Source: an uncultured Oscillospiraceae bacterium (GTDB lineage: Bacteria > Bacillota > Clostridia > Oscillospirales > Oscillospiraceae). Taken from it: 5,159 nt of DNA. The notes beneath the pieces were generated by a model. The model was given only the letters and a program-made list of their open reading frames with translations, searched no databases and was not told the origin of the DNA. The stretch spans positions 1-5,159 of the forward strand of contig CAKTKB010000089.1 of assembly GCA_934569195.1 (NCBI GenBank), given 5' to 3'. The position numbers and the translations under genes are program-made. This document shows positions 1 through 5,159 of the stretch, one piece after another (within the stretch, counting starts at the first letter, position 1; each line of letters begins with the position of its first letter).

Positions 1-648
1 CAGAATTACAAGGCAATTATCCATAAGCGCATCCCCATTCATTCCGTCGGGATCGAGGTATTTCCTGCATATTATGAGGATTACCTGAAAAAGCAGTATC
101 CGGACGCATACTTTGATTTGCCTGCTGCCTTTCAGTGCGTCGATCAGGCGGCAGACTTTCCGGCTATGTCCAAGCTGCTGTTTGAGATTGAGAACTACCG
201 GGGCGAAGGTGTAGCTGCGGCGCTTTTCTACGAGGCAAAGGTCACGGAAGCTGTCGCCCTCGTTGTGGATAATCAGAAAAAGCAGGCGGCAAAAAATGCA
301 CATCCGCTTTCCAAAGAGGACATTGCAGGACTTCGTGATGTAATGAGCTATATTGCCGATCATTACACCTTTGACATCCCGCTGGAGCGCCTTGCAAGCA
401 TCGCCTGCATGAGCACAAGCAAGCTCAAGACCTGCTTCAAGCGGCACACCGGTTGCACTGTCACGGAGTATATCCAAGGGCGGCGCATGAGCCAGGCGGA
501 GCATCTGCTGATCGACACCGACTTCACCATGGGGCAGATCGCCCAGATGATCGGTTACTCCACCTCCAGCCGCTTTGCTGAGCTCTTCAAGAAGAACACG
601 GGAATACTGCCAATCGAATATCGAAAAATCACCCGAAAAGACCAATAA
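1..648 (+). CDS. AraC-family transcriptional regulator, 5' end outside the window
   Basis: The frame is open from the first base to a TAA at 646-648, giving 215 visible residues; the true start lies upstream. The C-terminal ~100 residues (about 108-208 of the visible part) form a double helix-turn-helix DNA-binding domain of the AraC/XylS type. The first recognition helix region has LERLASIACMSTSKLKTCFK. The second carries the family signature MGQIAQMIGYSTSSRFAELF followed by KKNTGILPIEYRK. The N-terminal part is an effector or dimerisation region with no catalytic motif that I recognise, so the ligand is unknown. No convincing + strand terminator follows, because the hairpin at 719-744 has its T-run on the other strand. 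It converges on the reductase gene at 788-1468. It differs clearly in sequence from the second AraC protein downstream and is not a simple tandem duplicate. The family call is firm; the target genes are unknown. Confidence 0.93.
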   Translation, partial: QNYKAIIHKRIPIHSVGIEVFPAYYEDYLKKQYPDAYFDLPAAFQCVDQAADFPAMSKLLFEIENYRGEGVAAALFYEAKVTEAVALVVDNQKKQAAKNAHPLSKEDIAGLRDVMSYIADHYTFDIPLERLASIACMSTSKLKTCFKRHTGCTVTEYIQGRRMSQAEHLLIDTDFTMGQIAQMIGYSTSSRFAELFKKNTGILPIEYRKITRKDQ

Positions 649-704
649 GTTGAAGTCCACAGCATTCGGCGGATAAAGCACCGGGATCATGAAAACCACC
701 TCCT
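649..704 (-). pseudogene. Possible remnant: RBS and first 14 codons of a phage tail structural gene
   Basis: On the minus strand an AGGAGG (699-704) sits 8 nt before an ATG at 690-688. The first 14 codons read MIPVLYPPNAVDFN. From memory, many Clostridia prophage tail/endopeptidase-type minor structural proteins start with MIPVLYP or MIPILY followed by a short N/D-F-x-x-N-G-L stretch, so this looks like such a start. The similarity stops at the base next to the AraC stop codon (649). After that the frame is simply the mirror of the AraC gene. I infer an old recombination junction here. The match is short and recalled, not searched, so chance cannot be excluded. Confidence 0.35.
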
Positions 705-711
705 TCCGGCA

Positions 712-744
712 TAAAAATACCACCGGGGATTTCTCCCTGGTGGT
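712..744 (-). terminator. Intrinsic terminator of the reductase gene
   Basis: The arms 719-728 and 735-744 form a 10-bp stem with one G-U pair and a 6-nt loop (729-734). Read on the minus strand, the stem is followed by A and then five T (complement of 713-717). It lies 43 bases past the stop of the minus-strand reductase gene. There is no T-run on the + strand side, so it is directional and should not stop transcripts of the upstream AraC gene. Confidence 0.8.
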
Positions 745-787
745 GTGATAAGCGTGATTTACTTGTAGGTCGGCAAACCGGAATTTG

Positions 788-1468
788 TCAGCGAACCACT
801 TGATAGCGAACTCTGATATACGAATTATCCAAAACTGTGCATTCAATGAGTTTCAATACGCCCAGCTCAGATAGTCCATTTTCTGAGAGAATGGAACGGC
901 CATCTATCAAGGAGGCAGTTTCTTTGCCGCCAATTAGTACCGGAGCTATGACGACATCAACGTAATCAAACAGTTTCTCACGAAGGAATAATCCATTGAC
1001 CGTTCCGCCGCTTTGAATCGTCAATCTTTCGCATCCATACGATGATTTTAATTCACGAAGCGCCTCTTTCAGCGACAGTTCTTTTTGAAAAATAATATGG
1101 AGATTCTTCTCCTTAACGTTATAAGCAGGATGAGCATCATTCGATGTGATCAGCACAAATGTCTTGGATTTCCTGCAGAAATATGTTACGCCATGCTCGG
1201 TCAGATGGCTGTTATCCAACAAGACAAATGAGACGGGAGTTTTGTCAGGAAAAGGCTTTCTGTTTACGCCCATCTTTTCCTGCACGCGCCCTGTATTAAA
1301 AGACCAGAGGTCGGTCGTCTGCTCGATCTCATAATACTGAGGAAGCCCCTCTTTCACTCCGTCTATCTTGGGAAAATCCTTATCCACATCCAAATCATCT
1401 GATGCTCCGGGACTGATCTTTCCGTCTAAAGACATCAGCATAAATAGAGTTGTTATGGGCCTATCCAT
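788..1468 (-). CDS. RibD C-terminal domain / dihydrofolate-reductase-fold reductase
   Basis: This encodes a predicted 226-residue cytosolic NAD(P)H-dependent reductase of the RibD_C family, the fold shared by dihydrofolate reductase and the riboflavin-pathway pyrimidine reductase. The motifs seen are the N-terminal strand and nucleotide/substrate loop TLFMLMSLDGKIS (residues 7-19) and the phosphate-binding glycine region LTIQSGGTVNGLFLREKL (149-166). After it comes DYVDVVIAPVLIGGKETASL (168-187), the usual core strand and GG turn. The deaminase half of bifunctional RibD is absent and there are no riboflavin genes nearby, so the true substrate is unknown; many stand-alone members are uncharacterised. 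I chose the start at 1468 because AGGAGG (1475-1480) lies 6 nt upstream; an ATG at 1504 is in frame but has no such site. The gene looks AT-richer than its flanks and runs opposite to them, which suggests separate acquisition. It has its own promoter and terminator. Confidence 0.9.
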   Translation of the reverse strand: MDRPITTLFMLMSLDGKISPGASDDLDVDKDFPKIDGVKEGLPQYYEIEQTTDLWSFNTGRVQEKMGVNRKPFPDKTPVSFVLLDNSHLTEHGVTYFCRKSKTFVLITSNDAHPAYNVKEKNLHIIFQKELSLKEALRELKSSYGCERLTIQSGGTVNGLFLREKLFDYVDVVIAPVLIGGKETASLIDGRSILSENGLSELGVLKLIECTVLDNSYIRVRYQVVR

Positions 1469-1474
1469 AATACG

Positions 1475-1480
1475 CCTCCT
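1475..1480 (-). promoter_or_regulatory. RBS fixing the reductase start
   Basis: A perfect AGGAGG on the minus strand, 6 nt before ATG 1468-1466. It argues against the longer in-frame start at 1504, which would add a basic 12-residue extension. Confidence 0.85.
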
Positions 1481-1512
1481 GAAATTCCGATTTTTTGTTC
1501 TCACTTAGAAAC

Positions 1513-1541
1513 ATTATAACATACCTTTTGGGGATTTTCTA
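1513..1541 (-). promoter_or_regulatory. Sigma-A type promoter of the reductase gene (extended -10)
   Basis: On the minus strand a consensus TATAAT (1518-1513) is preceded by TG plus one base, an extended -10. It is spaced exactly 17 nt from TAGAAA (1541-1536), a 4/6 match to TTGACA. The transcript would start near 1506-1505, about 37 nt ahead of the ATG. Confidence 0.75.
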
Positions 1542-1563
1542 CCACTCACAACAGAGTATAGTT

Positions 1564-1659
1564 TTAAAGACCGGAGATCATCATGCCACGGCCTTGGGGC
1601 TGTATCATCAGCGCCACCGTACCGCTGCCGTAGAGTTTCATGTAAGGTCTGATTTCAAA
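1564..1659 (-). pseudogene. Possible C-terminal remnant of an unidentified gene
   Basis: Read on the minus strand, this stretch codes for about 31 residues ending in TAA (1566-1564). It includes RPYMKLYGSGTVALMIQ and then PQGRGMMISGL. The codons look natural (TAC, GGC, ACG, GTG, GCG, CTG) and the peptide has ordinary protein composition. The + strand frame over the same bases is broken by a TAG at 1631-1633. I cannot assign a family. The frame extends without a stop into the start of the AraC gene at 1661/1679, so the remnant probably ends near 1657. If real, it is the tail of a gene whose body was replaced. The call is tentative. Confidence 0.3.
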
Positions 1660-1665
1660 AATGGT

Positions 1666-1672
1666 AGGTGAT
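1666..1672 (+). promoter_or_regulatory. RBS supporting the 1679 start of the second AraC gene
   Basis: AGGTGAT matches seven bases of the extended Shine-Dalgarno complement (AAGGAGGTGATC). It lies 6 nt before ATG 1679-1681. The alternative ATG at 1661 has only TAAGG 13 nt upstream, which is too far. Confidence 0.5.
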
Positions 1673-1678
1673 AAATGG

Positions 1679-2692
1679 ATGGACAACCCCTATGAAATGG
1701 CAAAAAACATCTTGCTCTCAGAAACAAATATGGCCAAATCCAGCAAGTTTACAAGTCTTGACCTGTACGGTGCTTCTACCCAGGAAAACGATTCGGCAGA
1801 TTGCGGCGACAACCGTTTTCATTTGGAGAATGAAAGCGGCACAGGAGACATCACGCTGTATCGGGCTTTCCCCGGCATTGAGCTTGTTTACAACGACATA
1901 CACATGGCCTACTGCAACAAGCACCAACAGCCGGCTCCTCATGTCATGGAGATCAACTACTGCAAGGAGGGGCGGTGCGAGTGCTTATTCAGCAAAAATC
2001 AATACTGCTATATGTCCGCCGGGGACCTCTCCTTCTGCTCCCTGCATGAGAGCGCTCACCAGTCCGAATTTCCAACCGCACACTATCACGGCATTACCGT
2101 GACCATCGACTTTTCTGCGATCACGGAGGAAATGAAAATGGTGCTAAGACTGCTGGCTGTAGATCTCGACCGGATCAAAGTACTGTCCCGCTCGGAAGAA
2201 TTCACGATCATCCGGGCGGATTCTACTGTAGAGCACATCTTTTCGGAACTATACAAAGTCCCTCCCACCATACGCCGAGGATATATTCGTGTTAAGGTGT
2301 TGGAGTTGCTGCTGATTCTGACGGGACTCGAATTGCCGGAAGGCTCTGAAAAACATGTATCCTTTCCAGCTGCGCAGATTGAAACCATCAAGCAGATTCA
2401 CGCATTTCTGGTAGAACATTTTTCGGAGCATTATTCCATTGACGAACTGTCGGAACGATTCGACATCTCGCAGACGGTCCTGAAAAAGTGCTTCCGCGGT
2501 GTTTACGGCGATTCCGTCTACGCCTACATGAAAAAATATCGCCTGCAGGTGGCGGAGCGATTGCTCAAAGAGAGCAGAGCGACGGTCGGTGAAATTGCCT
2601 TGCAGATTGGTTATCAGAACCCCAACAAATTCACTTCTGCATTTTGTGCAGAGTATGGTATCACGCCGACAGCATACCGCAGGAAAGTCTGA
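1679..2692 (+). CDS. AraC-family transcriptional regulator beside an ABC transport locus
   Basis: This is a complete regulator of 337 residues (343 if translation begins at 1661), normal length for two-domain AraC proteins. The N-terminal ~230 residues are a probable ligand-sensing and dimerisation domain. It includes VMEINYCKEGRCECLFSKNQ and the AGDLSFCSLHE turn, which have the pattern of a cupin-like AraC N-domain. Residues ~234-337 are the double helix-turn-helix: first YSIDELSERFDISQTVLKKC, then VGEIALQIGYQNPNKFTSAF followed by CAEYGITPTAYRRKV, the conserved AraC end. The N-domain is rich in Cys and His, possibly relevant to metal or metallophore sensing, but that is only inference. The gene points into the lipoprotein and ABC genes. 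In Yersinia the AraC protein YbtA likewise sits by, and controls, exporter-fold importers and responds to the siderophore. I see no clear promoter for it in 1541-1660. Confidence 0.92.
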   Translation: MDNPYEMAKNILLSETNMAKSSKFTSLDLYGASTQENDSADCGDNRFHLENESGTGDITLYRAFPGIELVYNDIHMAYCNKHQQPAPHVMEINYCKEGRCECLFSKNQYCYMSAGDLSFCSLHESAHQSEFPTAHYHGITVTIDFSAITEEMKMVLRLLAVDLDRIKVLSRSEEFTIIRADSTVEHIFSELYKVPPTIRRGYIRVKVLELLLILTGLELPEGSEKHVSFPAAQIETIKQIHAFLVEHFSEHYSIDELSERFDISQTVLKKCFRGVYGDSVYAYMKKYRLQVAERLLKESRATVGEIALQIGYQNPNKFTSAFCAEYGITPTAYRRKV

Positions 2693-2719
2693 ATGGATAG
2701 AAAACAGTCTGCTCAGTCA

Positions 2720-2748
2720 TTGTAATCCCGGATGGATTCTTTTAAAAT
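2720..2748 (+). promoter_or_regulatory. Candidate promoter of the lipoprotein gene
   Basis: TTGTAA (2720-2725, 4/6 match) and TAAAAT (2743-2748, 5/6 match) are separated by exactly 17 nt. The transcript would start near 2755, inside the left arm of the dyad at 2751-2782. This site would give the lipoprotein and ABC genes a transcript separate from the upstream AraC gene. Confidence 0.5.
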
Positions 2749-2750
2749 AC

Positions 2751-2788
2751 GTGGTGCGGTTAGAGAACGCTAACCGCACCACTTTTTT
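2751..2788 (+). terminator. Perfect 13-bp dyad with T-run: terminator, attenuator or operator
   Basis: The arms 2751-2763 and 2770-2782 are a perfect GC-rich 13-bp inverted repeat with a 6-nt loop (2764-2769), followed by six T (2783-2788). It is a textbook intrinsic terminator for the AraC gene ending at 2692. It lies between a candidate promoter (-10 at 2743-2748) and the lipoprotein RBS (AGGAGG 2790-2795), so it would also sit at the very 5' end of the lipoprotein mRNA or act as a dyad operator over the start site. Confidence 0.85.
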
Positions 2789-2805
2789 CAGGAGGATGAC
2801 CATTC

Positions 2806-3555
2806 ATGAAACAGAAAAAAATCGTCAGCTTACTGTTGGCGCTGATGCTGGCACTTTCCTTGCTGGCTGGTTGCGGAAATCAGGCCGCATCGAATACGCA
2901 GCAGCCCACAGACCCCAGCGCTTCCGCAAGCGCGAACATCCACGATGAAAACGCAGCTGCCGCGGAGCAGCTCCTTGTAGATTTGACCGGGACCTATCAA
3001 GAGCTATGGCCCGTAATCTTGGATGACCGGTATACGCAGACCTGGCTGGATAACTGCGCCGCGCTTGTGGGCGAGGAGAATGCCCAGGGAGCCTATGACA
3101 AGCTATCTTCCATGGTCACCGGTACGGTCTACGGTGAGGATGCCGTAAAGGCCTACGCCAATGGCGGCGGCGCTTATGACTGCTCCTTTACCGAGGGCCT
3201 GAGTAAGCTGGAGTTCGACGGTGCAAACGCCACCATCAAGGGCTATGATGCCGACGGCAAGGAGCTGTTCTCCCACACCTATCATTATGTCGGCATGGAA
3301 GAAGTCCGTGGCCTGTACGAGTATGAGAGCGACGACGCCGATTCCGGCGAGTTTACTTACTTCTGCTTGGCTCCCGACACCAGCGCCACCACCTATCACA
3401 TTGAGTTCCGTTATGGCAGTGATTTGGACGCACTGGGCAAATACGACGCAGGCAACTACGCCTACTGGCTGGCCTCCGGCATTTCTACGGACTACGATCA
3501 GGCGATGATTGAGAACTGCATCAAGCTGTTCTGCACCGAAAATCTGTCTGCGTAA
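2806..3555 (+). CDS. ZinT-like secreted lipoprotein
   Basis: This is a 249-residue protein starting at an ATG 10 nt after AGGAGG (2790-2795). Residues 1-23 are a lipoprotein signal: KQKK, a hydrophobic core, and lipobox LLAGC with the lipidated Cys23. A low-complexity Ser/Ala/Gln linker (about 25-50) follows, so the mature domain sits outside the membrane. Residues ~55-245 resemble the ZinT/YodA (and AdcA C-terminal) zinc-binding lipocalin-like fold. The matches are LTGTYQELWPVILDDRY at the start, the strand YHYVGMEEVRGLYEYESDDA, and GEFTYFCLAP then TYHIEFRYGSDLDAL, which parallels the ZinT HFHIxxGNDSxxxL segment. Of the three His ligands of ZinT only one (H198) is evident; H157 and H160 and several Cys might substitute. 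A role in metal or metal-complex capture for the adjoining ABC transporter is inferred. The homology is judged by eye. Confidence 0.75.
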   Translation: MKQKKIVSLLLALMLALSLLAGCGNQAASNTQQPTDPSASASANIHDENAAAAEQLLVDLTGTYQELWPVILDDRYTQTWLDNCAALVGEENAQGAYDKLSSMVTGTVYGEDAVKAYANGGGAYDCSFTEGLSKLEFDGANATIKGYDADGKELFSHTYHYVGMEEVRGLYEYESDDADSGEFTYFCLAPDTSATTYHIEFRYGSDLDALGKYDAGNYAYWLASGISTDYDQAMIENCIKLFCTENLSA

Positions 3556-3564
3556 AAGAGAATG

Positions 3565-3605
3565 GCGGCAGGCGTCGGAGAAAGTTTCGACCTCTGCCGC
3601 TTTTT
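3565..3605 (+). terminator. Hairpin with T-run between the lipoprotein and ABC genes
   Basis: GCGGCAG (3565-3571) pairs with CTGCCGC (3594-3600), and an inner GTCG (3574-3577) pairs with CGAC (3588-3591) across a small internal loop. Five T (3601-3605) follow. It starts 9 nt after the lipoprotein stop and ends 10 nt before the ABC gene's RBS. It probably acts as a leaky terminator or mRNA-end stabiliser that lowers expression of the ABC genes relative to the abundant lipoprotein. Confidence 0.6.
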
Positions 3606-3631
3606 CCAAAGAAAAAGGAGGTACGATTCTC

Positions 3632-5159
3632 GTGAAAAAGAATTCTGAGATTTCCAGAATGTTTGCCTATGCAGGGAATCGGCACTGGCTCACGATCTTC
3701 GGCATGGTTCTTGCCGGACTTAGTACGGTGCTTTCCATGATCCCGTTCGTCTGCATCTGGTTTGTGGTGCGTGACCTGCTGAACGCACTGGTGGCGGGGG
3801 ACATGAGCCTCGCCGCCCACAGCGGGGCCTACGCATGGTGGGCGGTCGGTTTTTCCGTCCTGAGTATTTTGCTGTATTTTCTCGCCCTGTGCTGTTCCCA
3901 TCTGGCCGCCTTCCGCACGGCATCCAATATGCGAAAAGCAGCCCTGCACCATATCGTCACACTGCCGCTGGGCTATTTCAGTCAGAACGCCAGCGGACGG
4001 CTGCGGAAGATCATTGATGATAACGCCGGGCTGACGGAAGATTTCCTGGCGCACCAGCTCCCGGACCTGACGGGCGCTGTGGTGATGCCCATTGCGGTGC
4101 TGGTGCTGATCTTCGCCTTTGACTGGCGGCTTGGCCTGTGCTGCCTTGTCCCCTTGGTCATCAGCTTTTTCTTCATGAAACAGATGATGGGCGGCGACAA
4201 TGCGCACTTCATGGAGGGCTACATGACTGCCCTGGAAACCATGAACAAGGAAGCGGTGGAGTACATCCGCGGCATTCCTGTGGTGAAGGTGTTCCAGCAG
4301 ACGGTCTACTCCTTCAAAAACTTTCATGCCGCCATCGAGGAATATGAAAAATATGCCTCCGGCTACGCACTGAAATGCCGCATTCCGCTGACAGGCTTCA
4401 ATGTGGCGCTGAACGGAACCTTCGTTCTGCTGATTCCCGTTGCCTGCATGATCCTCTCCGGCGTCACCGGTCAGGCGGCCTATCAGGATGTGCTGCTGAA
4501 TTTCCTGTTCTACAGTCTGTTTACCCCTATCTGCACTACGATGATGAGCCGCGTCATGTTTTCCGGCGAACAATTGATGGCTGCAAAAAGCGCCGTGAAC
4601 CGCATTGAAAGTGTGCTCAAAGAGCAGCCTCTGGCAGAAACGGAGCACCCGCAGCAGCCCAAGGACGATTCCGTATCCTTTGAAAATGTGTCTTTCAGCT
4701 ATCCGGGCACCGACGAAAAAGCGCTGGACCATGTCTCATTTGAAATTCCGTCAGGAAAGACCGTGGCCCTGGTAGGTGCTTCCGGCAGCGGCAAATCTAC
4801 GGCAGCGCAGCTGATCCCCCGCTTTTATGATGCGACCGAGGGCCGTGTTTTGGTTGGCGGCGTGGATGTGCGGCAGATCAGCAAGCAGGACCTGATGAAG
4901 CAGATCGCCTTTGTGTTCCAGAACACGAAGCTCTTTAAGGACACGCTGCTGGAAAATATCCGAGCTGTCCGGCCGGAGGCTACCCGCGAGGAAGTCCTCC
5001 GCGCTGCCGAGGCTGCCCAGTGCAAGGAGATCATTGACCGGCTTCCCAATGGGCTGGATACCGTCGTGGGCAGCGGCGGCACCTATCTCTCCGGCGGCGA
5101 GAACCAGCGCATCGCACTGGCAAGAGCCATTTTGAAGGACGCACCGATCATCGTCCTGG
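3632..5159 (+). CDS. Exporter-fold ABC transporter, fused membrane and ATPase domains, 3' end outside the window
   Basis: A GTG start at 3632 lies 10 nt after AGGAGG (3616-3621); 509 full codons are visible and the window ends inside Walker B. Residues ~20-307 are a type I ABC exporter membrane domain with about six helices (roughly 20-46, 69-95, 146-165, 168-183, 260-280, 287-307). The segment SGRLRKIIDDNAGLTEDFLA and then HQLPDL is characteristic of the IrtA/YbtQ-like branch. The ATPase domain shows A-loop Tyr357 (FSYPG), Walker A GASGSGKST (382-390, Lys388), Q-loop Gln430 (FVFQNT), signature LSGGE (486-490) and IIVL just before the missing Walker B Asp. It acts in the cytoplasmic membrane, as a homodimer or more likely with a second half encoded next. 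The neighbouring ZinT-like lipoprotein and AraC regulator favour import of a metal complex, but drug or peptide export cannot be excluded. Confidence 0.93.
   Translation, partial: MKKNSEISRMFAYAGNRHWLTIFGMVLAGLSTVLSMIPFVCIWFVVRDLLNALVAGDMSLAAHSGAYAWWAVGFSVLSILLYFLALCCSHLAAFRTASNMRKAALHHIVTLPLGYFSQNASGRLRKIIDDNAGLTEDFLAHQLPDLTGAVVMPIAVLVLIFAFDWRLGLCCLVPLVISFFFMKQMMGGDNAHFMEGYMTALETMNKEAVEYIRGIPVVKVFQQTVYSFKNFHAAIEEYEKYASGYALKCRIPLTGFNVALNGTFVLLIPVACMILSGVTGQAAYQDVLLNFLFYSLFTPICTTMMSRVMFSGEQLMAAKSAVNRIESVLKEQPLAETEHPQQPKDDSVSFENVSFSYPGTDEKALDHVSFEIPSGKTVALVGASGSGKSTAAQLIPRFYDATEGRVLVGGVDVRQISKQDLMKQIAFVFQNTKLFKDTLLENIRAVRPEATREEVLRAAEAAQCKEIIDRLPNGLDTVVGSGGTYLSGGENQRIALARAILKDAPIIVL

Noticed and set aside
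759..800. Minus-strand peptide GSLTNSGLPTYK ending at TAA 761-759, possibly another gene fragment
   Set aside because: Only a few codons lie outside the reductase gene, and the reductase ends normally in its own frame, so chance is the simplest explanation.
1557..1562. TATAGT as a -10 box for the second AraC gene
   Set aside because: There is no acceptable -35 at 16-18 nt upstream (ATTTTC at 17 nt) and it is about 100 nt from the start codon; too weak to annotate.
2589..2948. + strand frame crossing the AraC end, the dyad and the lipoprotein start
   Set aside because: It reads through a strong terminator and overlaps two well-supported genes in another frame. No RBS or recognisable domain.
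3103..3609. Minus-strand frame of 168 codons opposite the lipoprotein
   Set aside because: It is antisense to a gene with a clear lipoprotein signal and RBS. It has no RBS of its own and a repetitive Val/Gly/Ala composition typical of a shadow frame.
3521..4732. Long minus-strand frame (403 codons) rich in His, Gln, Gly and Arg opposite the ABC gene
   Set aside because: It mirrors the codon-biased ABC transporter frame, has low-complexity composition with no domain, and the + strand carries unmistakable ABC motifs and an RBS.
1..5159. CRISPR arrays, tRNA/rRNA genes, transposases, tandem repeats, riboswitches
   Set aside because: I read both strands and saw no repeated spacer pattern, cloverleaf, transposase motif or recognisable aptamer.

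Overview
This looks like an accessory or regulated-transport region from a low-to-mid-GC Firmicute, probably a gut Clostridia (Oscillospiraceae or Lachnospiraceae type). That placement is inference. It rests on strong AGGAGG ribosome binding sites, a GTG start, a typical Gram-positive lipoprotein signal, tight intrinsic terminators and moderately GC-rich codon use.

Left part (1-1560). The window opens inside an AraC-family regulator (+ strand, 5' end missing, stop at 646-648). A 139-bp gap follows. On the minus strand this gap carries a consensus RBS and ATG whose first 14 codons read like the start of a phage tail structural protein, cut off exactly at the AraC stop codon. It also holds an intrinsic terminator for the next gene. 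That gene (788-1468, minus strand) is a RibD C-terminal / dihydrofolate-reductase-fold reductase with its own extended -10 promoter. It looks more AT-rich than its neighbours and is transcribed against them, so it looks like an independently acquired cassette. Just behind its promoter (1564-1659, minus) lies a short reading frame that looks like the C-terminus of another broken gene.

Right part (1661-5159). A complete AraC-family regulator (start preferred at 1679) is followed by a ZinT-like secreted lipoprotein and the first subunit of an exporter-fold ABC transporter (ATPase fused to membrane domain). The window cuts the transporter inside Walker B. A regulator, a cell-surface metal-binding-type lipoprotein and an exporter-fold ABC protein of the IrtA/YbtP-like kind resemble the YbtA-YbtP-YbtQ metallophore uptake layout. 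A second ABC half would be expected immediately downstream.

Control. The lipoprotein and the ABC gene each have a hairpin followed by a T-run a few bases before their RBS. The first is a perfect 13-bp dyad that begins 2 nt after a predicted -10 box. This suggests attenuation or operator control, and tuned stoichiometry, rather than one simple polycistronic unit.
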